Shown: positions 16,823-24,870 of the stretch, one piece after another
Position numbering within the stretch: position 1 is the first letter of the stretch
Layout: every line of letters begins with the position of its first letter
DNA from: Syntrophaceae bacterium
GTDB taxonomy: Bacteria > Desulfobacterota > BSN033 > UBA1163
Reading direction: 5' to 3'
Length of the DNA: 56,603 bases
Assembly (NCBI GenBank): GCA_013388635.1
Contig: JACAEX010000007.1
Coordinates: 1 to 56,603 of the forward strand
Notes under the pieces: model-generated
What the model saw: only the letters and a program-made list of their open reading frames with translations
What the model was told of the DNA's origin: nothing
The model's database searches: none
Made by a program: the position numbers and the translations under genes

Positions 16823-18154
16823 TTAAAGGATCGAAAAGTACTGCTCCAGTTCGTAGTCGGTCACCTGGGCCCGGTACCGTTCCCATTCAATCTTTTTGTT
16901 CTCAATAAATTTGAAGAAGACATGGTCCCCCAATGCCCGCCTGACCAGATCGCTCTTCTCCGTAATCTGGATGGCCTCATAGAGGTCCTCGGGCAAGGAA
17001 TCGATCTTATGTCTCTTCCTCTCTTTCTCGGTCATCTCATAAACATTTCGCTCCACCGGATCTCTGAGGGGATACTTCTTTTCAATCCCCTCCAGTCCTG
17101 CTGCCAACATCACAGAAAAGGCGAGATAGGGATTGCAGGCAGGATCAGGAGACCGGTACTCCACCCTCGTGGCCACCTCTTTTCCAGGCTTATAGAGAGG
17201 AATCCGGATCAGATCCGATCGATTTCTCTGTGCCCACGAGATGTAGACCGGTGCCTCATAACCGGGGACCAATCGCTTATAGGAGTTCACCCACTGGTTG
17301 GTAACCAGGGTGATCTCCTTCGCATGTCTCATCAGCCCGGCGATATAATGCTTGGCAACATCGGAAAGATGGTACCTGTCATCAGGATCGAAAAAGGCAT
17401 TCTTCTCCCCTCTGAAGAGGGATTGATGGGTATGCATTCCGCTTCCGTTGACGCCAAAAATCGGCTTCGGCATGAAGCTTGCGTAAACATTGTTCTTCAG
17501 CGCAACCTCCTTGACCACCAGGCGATAAATCATCGTGCTGTCAGCCATGGTCAGCCCGTCGGTATATTTGAGATCGATCTCATGCTGACTGGGTGCGACC
17601 TCGTGATGGCTGTACTCCACGGGGATTCCCAGCTCCTCCAAGACCACCACGGTCTCCTTCCGAAGATCGCTTGCCACATCGAGGGGGGTCAGATCAAAGT
17701 AACCTCCTGAGTCAAGGGTCTCGGGCTTGCCTGTCGGCCTCCGGAAATAGAAGTACTCCAGCTCAGGCCCTACATAGAAGGTGTATCCCATATCAGCCGC
17801 CCTTTTCAGATTCTTCTTCAGAACCCAGCGAGGATCTCCCTGGTGAGGCTTTCCATCCGGTTCCAGGATATCGCAGAACATCACAGCCACCACCTGCTCG
17901 TTCGTCTTCCAGGGGAGGACCCTGAATGTAGAGGGGTCTGGCATGGCGACCATGTCACTCTCGTCAATTCGGACAAAACCAAGAATAGAGGACCCGTCAA
18001 AACCCATGCCTTCCTCCAGGGCGCCTTCCAGCTCACGAACTGTAATGGCGAAGCTTTTTAAGAATCCGAGGATATCGGTGAACCAAAGACGGACGAACCT
18101 TACGCCCTTCTCCTTTGAAATCCGAAGGACGTCCTTCTTCTCCAACCTGGCCAT
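16823..18154 (-). CDS. glnA: glutamine synthetase, type I (alpha subgroup)
   Basis: Makes glutamine from glutamate, ammonia and ATP; dodecameric in the family. At 443 residues it matches the shorter GSI-alpha subgroup. Visible motifs are MGFDGSSILGF (about 49-59) and VGPELEYFYF with metal-binding Glu. VNGSGMHTHQSLF is the ammonia/ATP site, and RNRSDLIRIP and RVEYRSPDPACNPYLAFS follow. The region where GSI-beta carries the adenylylated tyrosine reads IDSLPEDLYEAI and lacks the beta-type insert, so adenylylation control is unlikely. GGAG precedes the start. It is divergent from a GAF-ANTAR antiterminator. Confidence 0.95.
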   Translation of the reverse strand: MARLEKKDVLRISKEKGVRFVRLWFTDILGFLKSFAITVRELEGALEEGMGFDGSSILGFVRIDESDMVAMPDPSTFRVLPWKTNEQVVAVMFCDILEPDGKPHQGDPRWVLKKNLKRAADMGYTFYVGPELEYFYFRRPTGKPETLDSGGYFDLTPLDVASDLRKETVVVLEELGIPVEYSHHEVAPSQHEIDLKYTDGLTMADSTMIYRLVVKEVALKNNVYASFMPKPIFGVNGSGMHTHQSLFRGEKNAFFDPDDRYHLSDVAKHYIAGLMRHAKEITLVTNQWVNSYKRLVPGYEAPVYISWAQRNRSDLIRIPLYKPGKEVATRVEYRSPDPACNPYLAFSVMLAAGLEGIEKKYPLRDPVERNVYEMTEKERKRHKIDSLPEDLYEAIQITEKSDLVRRALGDHVFFKFIENKKIEWERYRAQVTDYELEQYFSIL

Positions 18155-18250
18155 GCCTTCTTTCTCCTTTCATCATGAGAATCCGATCACGGTTCTCATT
18201 TATCATAATCTGCTGCTCCGGTCAACCCTCACAAGAGAGATGACTGCAAT

Positions 18251-18420
18251 TCAGACACTGGACTCCAGACCTTAGACGCCAGACTTTTCTGTATGACCTC
18301 GTAGCCCTATTACCAATAGTACGAATTCATCAACACCTTTGCATACCTCTATTCTTGTGGAATCTCTGGCTATCTCCTTCTGGTTGGTCTAATGTCTGAG
18401 GTCTGTGGTCTACTGTCTGA
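18251..18420. repeat. intergenic inverted repeat built from CAGAC words
   Basis: The left arm TCAGACACTGGACTCCAGAC with CTTAGACGCCAGAC (18251-18284) matches the reverse complement of the right arm (18379-18420, e.g. GGTCTAATGTCTGAGGTCTG) at about three positions in four. The ~95 bases between the arms show nothing recognisable. It fills most of the 529-base divergent region between glnA and the GAF-ANTAR gene. Confidence 0.65.
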
Positions 18421-18435
18421 ATCATACTCTTTATG

Positions 18436-18464
18436 TTGACAACCCCTGCCCTTTTGTGTAAATT
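18436..18464 (+). promoter_or_regulatory. candidate promoter of the GAF-ANTAR gene
   Basis: TTGACA (18436-18441), a 17-base spacer and TAAATT (18459-18464, 4 of 6). Transcription would start near 18471, giving a leader of about 210 bases before the TTG start. Confidence 0.5.
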
Positions 18465-18490
18465 TACTCAGAAAATAAAGGTCACGGTTG

Positions 18491-18596
18491 TTAAGGTTAT
18501 GGTAAAGATGCCAGTTTAGTAGGATGGGTTAGGTCATAGGTGTTAAAGCTTTCACTTAACCCTCTAACTTTGCCCAAACTGGCTTCCTAACCTTAA
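18491..18596 (+). ncRNA. nested stem-loop in the GAF-ANTAR leader
   Basis: Three nested pairings can be read: TTAAGGTTA (18491-18499) with TAACCTTAA (18588-18596); CCAGTTT (18511-18517) with AAACTGG (18576-18582); GGGTTA (18526-18531) with TAACCC (18557-18562). All lie between the candidate promoter and the gene. This could be a cis-acting RNA element, for instance a target of the ANTAR protein itself, but the pairing has not been tested by folding software. Confidence 0.45.
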
Positions 18597-18683
18597 CCCT
18601 AACCCTGACGAGAAGGGCCATTTTCATGGTTCGCGGGTCGCGCTCCGCTATGAAGGATTAATAAAAACAAAGAGGTACGCCTT

Positions 18684-19388
18684 TTGCTATACAAGAAGAT
18701 TTCTTACAAAAAACAGATCGAGGCCCTCTCTGAGATCGGCAAGGCGATCTCATCCGATCAATACCTGGACGACATCCTCAAACTGATCGTGACCGTGACA
18801 GCCAATGTGATGGATTCAAAGATCTGCAGCCTCTGGATTCTCGACGAAAAAGAGAAGGTCTTGAGAATCCGTGCCACGCAGGCGATCAGCGAAGAGTATT
18901 TGAAGGAGCGGAGTTTGAAATTGGGGGAGGGAGTGGTCGGTTATGTGGCCCAGCAGAAGAAGCCTCTGACCATTTTAGATGTGCTGAAGGATCCCCGCTA
19001 TAAGGAGAAAGAGCTGGCAAAGAAAGAGGGCCTGGTCTCCATGATCAGCGTCCCCATGGCAGTGAAGGACAGGGTGATCGGTGTGATCAACTGCTATACC
19101 TCCTATCCTCACGAGTTCAGCGACACCGAACTCGCTGTCCTAACAACGGTTGCCAGCCAGGCAGCCATCTGTATCGAGAACACAGAGCTGATGGTCCAGA
19201 CCAAGGTGATTCAGGAGGAGCTGGAAACCCGGAAACTGGTCGAAAGGGCCAAAGGCGTATTGATGAAACATCAGGGCCTAACCGAAGAGGATGCCTTTAA
19301 GCGGATTCGGAAGGCGAGCATGGACAGCCGCAAAACGATGCGGGAGATTGCCGAGGCCATCCTCCTCACAGAAAAGATGAGAGGATAA
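18684..19388 (+). CDS. GAF-ANTAR transcription antitermination regulator
   Basis: A 234-residue cytosolic sensor with an N-terminal GAF domain (about 18-165: ICSLWILDEKEKVLRIRATQ, GVVGYVAQQKKPLTI, SVPMAVKDRVIGVINCY). The C-terminal ANTAR domain (about 172-232) has RKLVERAKGVLMKHQGLTEE with DAFKRIRKASMD. ANTAR domains bind tandem hairpins in nascent RNA and prevent termination, often for nitrogen metabolism genes, which fits the neighbouring glnA. The start is TTG at 18684 with AGAGG eight bases before. No histidine kinase partner is nearby; GAF sensing replaces the receiver found in NasT/EutV. Confidence 0.88.
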   Translation: MLYKKISYKKQIEALSEIGKAISSDQYLDDILKLIVTVTANVMDSKICSLWILDEKEKVLRIRATQAISEEYLKERSLKLGEGVVGYVAQQKKPLTILDVLKDPRYKEKELAKKEGLVSMISVPMAVKDRVIGVINCYTSYPHEFSDTELAVLTTVASQAAICIENTELMVQTKVIQEELETRKLVERAKGVLMKHQGLTEEDAFKRIRKASMDSRKTMREIAEAILLTEKMRG

Positions 19389-19667
19389 AGGGCTTCGTCT
19401 CCCGGCAGGGGGTAAGGGTGCCCGTATCGTCCAAAAAAATCAATAAGGAAATGAGGGGTTGAGGAGACAGGGAGAAAAAGATTTTTTCTCCTCATCACCT
19501 CATCTCGGATGCTCCTCATCAGAACTTACGAAAGGGGCTTCGTAGCCGCAACCTTAACCTAAGTCAATTTTCATGCTTTGACGCTGACCGACCCAGTAAA
19601 TAAAGCCATACGAAATCCCGGGAATTGGGGTGCCTTATCATTTTTTGGAACCGCCCCAAAAAAATAC
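19389..19667. other. intergenic region with one hairpin
   Basis: This gap holds no convincing gene. GGAGAAAA (19471-19478) and TTTTCTCC (19484-19491) form an eight-pair stem, with weaker outer pairing ATGAG (19451-19455) to CTCAT (19499-19503). It may end transcription of the GAF-ANTAR gene. Nothing else is recognised. Confidence 0.4.
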
Positions 19668-19696
19668 TTGACATCTTTTTTAAGGGGTGGTATAGG
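19668..19696 (+). promoter_or_regulatory. strong promoter of the porin gene
   Basis: TTGACA (19668-19673), spacer of 17 bases, TATAGG (19691-19696). The leader of about 165 bases contains two AGGAGG-like purine tracts (19749-19756 and 19770-19775) upstream of the real site before ATG 19870. They are not linked to a convincing leader peptide. Confidence 0.7.
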
Positions 19697-19869
19697 ATTA
19701 AAAAATTCTAATCTTTTTGTATTTTCTCTTCACAAATATCGAAAAAGAAAGGAGGTGAAGATCAGGGTTAAGGAGGTTGATTTCAGGAAGTGGTAGTGAA
19801 TTCTGTTAGTGGGTCAGGAAACACAAAACACGATTCACCAATCACGAAATTAACTGAGGAGGAAAAGAG

Positions 19870-21465
19870 ATGAGAAAGTTCATTCTTCTAAGTTTGATCG
19901 GGTTATTGATTCTCGCATTTGGGGCTACTGTATATGCCCAGAAGAAAGAAGAACCCAAGCTTGATTTTAAGGCATCGGGGTTTGCAGAGATGTGTTCGTT
20001 CTGGAACAGAAATGTTCCGGGCCTCAACGCTGCGCAAACTATTTTTGGGGCGAGCAGTAGCTATACAACCCCTAAGGAAACCGGAGTAGACAGCAAGGCA
20101 TACAATCGGTCGGTTGGCTACTTAGATTACCGTGGCCACCTCAAATTTGACGCTGTGATGGGAAAGGAGTTGAGCGGAACGATCTACTTCGAGATGGACT
20201 CCACCCGTTGGGGCGATACTCCTGGAGGCCAGGGTGGAAAATTAAGTGAAAGAGGAACGCTTGGTTACTGGAACACTGACCGGGCAGCCATAGAGATCAA
20301 AAACCTTTATTTTGATGTGGCTATCCCCTACTTCGGGATTCCAGCTCCCATGACCGCAAGGATCGGTGCGCATGCCCTCTCCATCAGACCTCAACTGTTT
20401 GTCTACACCGACGCTATGGGTATATCCGGCGGTATCAAAGCCGATCCAGTGATGATTCAACCGATGTGGTTCAAGGCCCTGGAAGGTACAGACTACACTG
20501 CGGATGATGTGGATGTCTATGGTCTTCATCTGAATGCCAAAATCGATGCAATCACCATAGGGACCTACGGCCTCTATTACAACCTGAACACCTATCCAAT
20601 CTTCGTTTCAGAAACCCAAACAGATAGCGGAGGAGACACACTTCCTACCGCTTTGAACAAGCTCAGCCAGGGAACTCAGAGGGCAGAGATGTTCTGGTGG
20701 GGTTTCTATGCAGATGGAAAAGTGGGTCCGGTCAATATCAACTTCGACTTCATCCTTGACGATGGAAAGGTTGAGAGTAGAAAGACCCCAACTGCAAAGG
20801 ATGTTGATTATAGCGGCTGGGCATCCCGGCTCAAAGTTGACTATCCGTGGGAGAAGTTCAACTTTGGAGTGGTTGGAATGTATGCAACAGGCGCTGACAT
20901 GAAGAAGACCGATGCTACAGGTCTGCCTGGAAAGACTGTTGCGTATGGTTCAGCATATGGCGAAAGCAGGAAGGTGGGCTCCTATGTCGTTCCGCCTGGA
21001 TCAGAGGCAGGACCAGTTTTTGCGGGTTACTTTGACTCTGTAGTCTTCTATGCAATTAACGCATCATCTTCAGGAGGAACTGGCTGGGCAAACGGTGTCA
21101 ATGGCAATACAATGAATAGAGGCCCGGTTGGTGGAACCTGGTATGCTAAACTCTATGGAAGCTACAAGCTGACACCCGATTACAAAGTCACCCTCCAGGG
21201 ACTCTATATTGGCGACACCACCAAGAACGGAAATACGTTTGGTACTGCTGTGAAGCCCTCTGGAGTCAAAAGGGATGACAAAGACATCGGCTGGGAGCTC
21301 GACCTGATCAATGAGATTCAGCTTTATAAGAACCTCAAATGGGTGATCGGTGCAGGCATTCTCTTTGCTGGCGATGCCCTCGATATGAAAAAGTCGAGCG
21401 GCAATGTCAACGACTCACCTGACAATCCCTGGCAGATCACCACAAGGCTGACCTACAGCTTCTAA
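19870..21465 (+). CDS. outer-membrane beta-barrel porin
   Basis: A 531-residue protein with a signal peptide (about 1-24: FILLSLIGLLILAFGATVYA, cleaved after the A in VYAQ). It then has many alternating hydrophobic/aromatic strands, Gly/Tyr/Asp-rich turns, and a C-terminal strand ending TRLTYSF, the terminal aromatic signature for outer-membrane assembly. It is likely a general or substrate-specific diffusion channel. It has its own strong promoter and terminator, which suggests a single-gene, highly expressed unit. GAGGAGG lies just before the ATG. The precise porin family cannot be named. Confidence 0.82.
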   Translation: MRKFILLSLIGLLILAFGATVYAQKKEEPKLDFKASGFAEMCSFWNRNVPGLNAAQTIFGASSSYTTPKETGVDSKAYNRSVGYLDYRGHLKFDAVMGKELSGTIYFEMDSTRWGDTPGGQGGKLSERGTLGYWNTDRAAIEIKNLYFDVAIPYFGIPAPMTARIGAHALSIRPQLFVYTDAMGISGGIKADPVMIQPMWFKALEGTDYTADDVDVYGLHLNAKIDAITIGTYGLYYNLNTYPIFVSETQTDSGGDTLPTALNKLSQGTQRAEMFWWGFYADGKVGPVNINFDFILDDGKVESRKTPTAKDVDYSGWASRLKVDYPWEKFNFGVVGMYATGADMKKTDATGLPGKTVAYGSAYGESRKVGSYVVPPGSEAGPVFAGYFDSVVFYAINASSSGGTGWANGVNGNTMNRGPVGGTWYAKLYGSYKLTPDYKVTLQGLYIGDTTKNGNTFGTAVKPSGVKRDDKDIGWELDLINEIQLYKNLKWVIGAGILFAGDALDMKKSSGNVNDSPDNPWQITTRLTYSF

Positions 21466-21483
21466 GGCGTAGCGCCTTACAAA

Positions 21484-21523
21484 AAGGCGGCCCTGAGCAG
21501 AGTCGAAGGGTCGCCTTTTTTTT
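21484..21523 (+). terminator. intrinsic terminator of the porin gene
   Basis: AAGGCGGCCC (21484-21493) pairs with GGGTCGCCTT (21508-21517) with one G-U pair, followed by a run of T to 21523. The loop side contains CCCTGAGCAGAGTCGAAGGG (21491-21510), itself an imperfect palindrome of a kind widely scattered in environmental bacterial genomes. Confidence 0.85.
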
Positions 21524-21623
21524 ACCCTGATTCCGGTCAGGTCCGGTCCGAGTTTGACAGGATAGGGAACGTTTTGCTATGTTAAATAAAGATGAGCATT
21601 TATCGGACGGTGAAGAAGTTTAG

Positions 21624-22067
21624 ATGAAAAGAGATGAGCTGGCAGACATTTTAAAAAAACAGGAGGTCAAGCTTGCTTATCTATTCGGTTCACAGAGAGA
21701 GGCCGGCGTCTCCTTTCTAAAGGGGATAACCCCGGTAATAGCCGATGAGGCTGATCTCGATATCGGCGTGGTTTTTAAAGAATTTCCTCAGGATGCTTTC
21801 AAGACCTACGGAGAGCTTTACGCTGACCTCTCTCTCTTTTTTGAACCCTTCAGGATAGACCTCGTATTTCTCCAGGAAACAGGCATCCTTTTCCAATACG
21901 AAGCCATCCTTGGAGAACTTATCTATCACGATGACGAATCATTCCTCGAAGCCTATGAGGAGAAGGTCTTGAAAAAGGCCTCGGATCTCTCTTTTAAAAA
22001 GGACGCCTTCGAAAGCGATTTCTTAGAGGCGATCAGAGATGGTTATTTCGAAGTTGCACATCGATAA
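21624..22067 (+). CDS. MntA-like minimal nucleotidyltransferase antitoxin
   Basis: A 147-residue protein with the nucleotidyltransferase signature LFGSQREAG (about 20-28) followed by DLDIGV (about 49-54), and a third acidic strand RIDLVFL. In known HepT/MntA pairs this protein inactivates the toxin by adding AMP to a tyrosine. The spacing between GS and DxD is 20 residues instead of the usual ~10, because KGITPVIADEA-like sequence is inserted. It overlaps the HEPN gene by 29 bases. Confidence 0.82.
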   Translation: MKRDELADILKKQEVKLAYLFGSQREAGVSFLKGITPVIADEADLDIGVVFKEFPQDAFKTYGELYADLSLFFEPFRIDLVFLQETGILFQYEAILGELIYHDDESFLEAYEEKVLKKASDLSFKKDAFESDFLEAIRDGYFEVAHR

Positions 22068-22500
22068 GATAGAGAGGAATCTCTCTTTGATGCAGGAATT
22101 TCTCTCCGAATTGAGAGCGCTCTCGATGATGGGGGAGAAGGATTTCCTCTCGGACAAGAGAAATCCTGCTGCGGCAGAGAGTTACCTCAGGCGCTCACTG
22201 GAATCGATCTTTGACATCGGGAGACATATCCTGGCAAAGACTTATGGGTTCAAGGAGCTCGAATTTAAAAAGATCGCATTGGAACTTGGCGAAAAAGGGG
22301 TGGTGGAGAAAGAATATTCGAGGACTCTTCTAAAGATGGCGGGCTATCGGAACAGAATGGTTCATCTTTACCATGAGGTTAGTTCTCCGGAGATTTACAG
22401 CATACTGAAAAACCATCTCTCAGATATCGAGCAATTTATTTTTCAGATCTCCCTCTTTATAGAGAATTACAAAAAGGCCACTGCCCCAAAGAACATCTGA
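22039..22500 (+). CDS. HepT-like HEPN ribonuclease toxin
   Basis: A 153-residue all-helical HEPN (DUF86) protein. The catalytic RX4HXY motif appears exactly as RNRMVHLY (about 115-122), giving Arg and His for RNA cleavage and the Tyr that MntA modifies in characterised systems. ESYLRRSLESIFDIGRHIL is the usual central helix. It starts inside the MntA gene in another frame, so its translation depends on the antitoxin's. The pair is a mobile defence-type module rather than part of the neighbouring pathways. Confidence 0.85.
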   Translation: MVISKLHIDKIERNLSLMQEFLSELRALSMMGEKDFLSDKRNPAAAESYLRRSLESIFDIGRHILAKTYGFKELEFKKIALELGEKGVVEKEYSRTLLKMAGYRNRMVHLYHEVSSPEIYSILKNHLSDIEQFIFQISLFIENYKKATAPKNI

Positions 22501-22528
22501 AGAATATCTTGCTGTACACGCTCTCTTG

Positions 22529-22556
22529 TTGACTTCTTTAAAAAAATCGTTAATAT
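22529..22556 (+). promoter_or_regulatory. candidate promoter of the CsgG-like gene
   Basis: TTGACT (22529-22534), a 16-base spacer and TAATAT (22551-22556). The predicted leader is about 20 bases and carries GAGGGG before ATG 22583. Confidence 0.5.
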
Positions 22557-22582
22557 AAAGGCACGTATGAAGAGGGGTTTTC

Positions 22583-23674
22583 ATGATTCAGAATAAACTG
22601 GGACTATTCAAAATTATTACCCTCCTTATCGGTCTTTTGGCTTTCTCCCTGACCTCCTGTTCCAATATCCCTCTGATCGGAAAGAAAAAAGGTGAGAAGG
22701 TCGATCAGTTCCCTGAGGCGAAGACCGTGAGTGTGGAAGGGATGGAAACAATCAAAGGGGCCAATCCTCCAAAGCGAGAAACCCAGAAGCCTTCTACCCA
22801 CACACCCCTACCCAAAAAGGAGACGGAGACAAAGGTGGCTTCCACTCCACCCAGGCCTTTTTATAGCCCTCCCCTTCCCTTTTTCCAGCTTGGATTCCGG
22901 AGAAAAGTGGTCATCCTGGATTTTGAGAATAAGACCACTTACCAAGATGAAAAGATCGGAGAGGCCGCAGCCAAAAAGCTTTCAGATAAGTTGGAGGCCA
23001 CCCAGCGGGTGGTGGTGCTGGATCGAGCGGTCGTCTCGGAGAGGCTCGACCGGGAAGGCCTCAAATTCGAAAGTCTGACAGATCCTTCGGTGATGAAACA
23101 TGCCTACCGCTCCTTAGGTATCCAGGCATTTGTCTCAGGTACTGTGACAGATGTGAGCATCCTCTCCTCCAAGGCATCCGAAACCTCGGAAGAGGAGGTC
23201 GCCTTTGCCACAGCAAAGGTGGAGATCCGGCTGATGGATGCCTCCACTGGAAACCTGCTGAAATCCTTTATAGGAAGAAGTCCTCTCTTCGGAACGAAGG
23301 AGAGCGGAGAATACAGTCGAAGCAAAGCCGTTCTCAAGGCGATCGATCTGGGCCTGGATGAGATCCTTGAAGGATTTATCAACCAGCTCGATCTCTTGGA
23401 CTGGACAACGACAATCGCCAAGATCGAAGGCGACCAGGTCTACGTCAACGCAGGCAAGCTCTCCGGTCTGCGGATCGGAGACATGCTGGAGGTCTTTGAA
23501 CCCGGAAAAGAGATCATCCACCCCACGGCTAAGTTCTCCCTCGGATGGACCAGAGGTCAACTGAAGGGAACGATCAGGGTGAGCGAACTCTTTGGCGTGG
23601 ATGCAGCCATCGGAAAGATCGTTCAGGGTCAGGGGTTTAACCTGAGCGATGTGGTGAGATACACGGTCAAATAA
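22583..23674 (+). CDS. CsgG/LpoB-like outer-membrane lipoprotein
   Basis: A 363-residue lipoprotein. The signal peptide ends in the lipobox LTSC (Cys about 26). A proline- and charge-rich linker (about 30-100) follows. The CsgG-like domain (about 105-250) begins KVVILDFENKTTYQDEKIGE and has VVVLDRAVVSERLDREGL and AFVSGTVTDV. The C-terminal part (DQVYVNAGKLSGLRIGDMLE) looks like the beta domain found after CsgG/FlgT-type modules. No curli or secretion genes are adjacent, so a role in envelope assembly or export is only inferred. Confidence 0.78.
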   Translation: MIQNKLGLFKIITLLIGLLAFSLTSCSNIPLIGKKKGEKVDQFPEAKTVSVEGMETIKGANPPKRETQKPSTHTPLPKKETETKVASTPPRPFYSPPLPFFQLGFRRKVVILDFENKTTYQDEKIGEAAAKKLSDKLEATQRVVVLDRAVVSERLDREGLKFESLTDPSVMKHAYRSLGIQAFVSGTVTDVSILSSKASETSEEEVAFATAKVEIRLMDASTGNLLKSFIGRSPLFGTKESGEYSRSKAVLKAIDLGLDEILEGFINQLDLLDWTTTIAKIEGDQVYVNAGKLSGLRIGDMLEVFEPGKEIIHPTAKFSLGWTRGQLKGTIRVSELFGVDAAIGKIVQGQGFNLSDVVRYTVK

Positions 23675-23727
23675 TCTTTCAACTCACCTGCTATCATTGT
23701 ACCACTGTTTCATGACGGCTACGTCTG

Positions 23728-24705
23728 ATGCGTCTTCCCCGATTTGAATACATCGAACCAAGAACTCTCAAAGAGGCAGCCAATGCCCTTGCTGCTGATT
23801 CCAAGGGAAGCGTCCTTCTTGCAGGAGGAACAGACCTTCTGGTCAGTATGAAACAGAGGGTGATTCAGCCGAAAAGGGTGATCAACCTGAAAACCATCCC
23901 GAGATTGGCCTATATCTCAAATGGGAAGGAGGGCTTGAGGATCGGAGCCCTGACCACGCTCCATGATCTCTCTCTATCTCGAACAATCCGTGAACAGTAC
24001 CCTGCCCTTACAGAGGCAGCTAAGGAAGTGGGAGCTTATGCGCATCAGGTGATGGGCACGATCGGTGGAAATCTCTGCCAGGGAAATCGCTGCCGCTTTT
24101 ACAATCAATCCGCTTTCTGGAGGGGTGTAAGGCGTCTCTGCTTCAAGGCAGGAGGCGAGATCTGCCATGTGGTCAGAAAGCCGAAGGAATGCCACTCGAC
24201 CTACTGCGGTGATCTCGCGCCGGTGCTCATGGCCCTGGACTCCAGGATCAAAATCCTCGGCCCCCATGGAGAAAGGGCTCTTCCTTTAAAAAGGCTTTTT
24301 ACCAGGGACGGGAAGAGGCCTCTTTCCTTAAAGAAGGGGGAGGTCCTGAAAGAGATCCTCATTCCAGAACCCTCCGGAAAAACCCTCTACCTGAAATGGA
24401 GGCTAAGAGGTTCTCTCGAATTTCCTGTTGTGTCGCTGGCCCTCCATATCGAGAAAGGAACGAACGGAGCGATCGAAGGGGCAAGGATCATCTTCAGCGG
24501 GGTTGGTCCTGGACCGGTGGAGGCTCTGGAAGCAGAGAAGATGATGGTCAATGGCCTGCTCGACGAGGAGATGATCGAAAAGGTTTCAGACCAGGCAGTC
24601 AGAGAGATCTCTCCGATGCGGACCTCGATCCATTCCCCTGCTTTTAAGAGAAAGATCGCAGGCATTTTGTTGAGACAAGCATTGGAGCAGATGATGAAAT
24701 CCTAA
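23728..24705 (+). CDS. hcrB: 4-hydroxybenzoyl-CoA reductase-type beta subunit (FAD, [4Fe-4S])
   Basis: FAD-binding subunit of a xanthine dehydrogenase-family enzyme. The 325-residue protein has the FAD loops LLAGGTDLLVSMKQ (about 30-43) and GTIGGNLCQGNRC (110-122). An insertion follows that is typical of 4-hydroxybenzoyl-CoA reductase, with cysteines at 117, 122, 138, 146, 155 and 160 (NRCRFYNQS, CHVV, CHSTYCGD) that can hold the extra [4Fe-4S] cluster. That enzyme reductively removes the phenolic hydroxyl to give benzoyl-CoA. Related CoA-ester reductases cannot be excluded. A repeat separates it from the next subunit gene. Confidence 0.85.
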   Translation: MRLPRFEYIEPRTLKEAANALAADSKGSVLLAGGTDLLVSMKQRVIQPKRVINLKTIPRLAYISNGKEGLRIGALTTLHDLSLSRTIREQYPALTEAAKEVGAYAHQVMGTIGGNLCQGNRCRFYNQSAFWRGVRRLCFKAGGEICHVVRKPKECHSTYCGDLAPVLMALDSRIKILGPHGERALPLKRLFTRDGKRPLSLKKGEVLKEILIPEPSGKTLYLKWRLRGSLEFPVVSLALHIEKGTNGAIEGARIIFSGVGPGPVEALEAEKMMVNGLLDEEMIEKVSDQAVREISPMRTSIHSPAFKRKIAGILLRQALEQMMKS

Positions 24706-24846
24706 ATTCGAAGCACGAAATTCGAAACAAGCACGAATGATCAAGACCAAATTGATCCAAACAGTGGCTTTGAATTTCGGTACTTGAATTTTCCGTCTGT
24801 TTCGAGTTTCGATATTCGCCTGCCTGCCGGTAGGCAGGGATTTCGA
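24705..24846. repeat. intergenic inverted repeat built from CGAAATTCGAAA words, copy 2
   Basis: The left arm (from 24705, TTCGAAGCACGAAATTCGAA) and right arm (to 24846, TTTCGAGTTTCGATATTCG) are imperfect reverse complements. It fills the space between hcrB and hcrC. The palindrome at 24819-24838 is inserted in its right arm. Confidence 0.7.
24819..24838. repeat. REP-like palindrome
   Basis: CCTGCCTGCCGGTAGGCAGG is palindromic except for one G-T wobble pair. It shares its core with 34222-34235. Confidence 0.65.
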
Positions 24847-24870
24847 ATTCATCTCTCGAAGAGGCACTTT

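Noticed and set aside
18591-18609. Telomere-like CCTTAACCCTAACCCTGAC
   Set aside because: Only two to three imperfect units; better explained as the right arm of the leader stem in a circular bacterial chromosome.
19578-19796. Small frame before the porin
   Set aside because: It crosses the strong porin promoter and has no family resemblance. The GTG after AAAGGAG at 19755 leaves no room for ribosome spacing, so a leader peptide is not supported.
24784-24870. N-terminal extension of the [2Fe-2S] subunit
   Set aside because: It is encoded by repeat and palindrome DNA; the family begins at ATG 24871.
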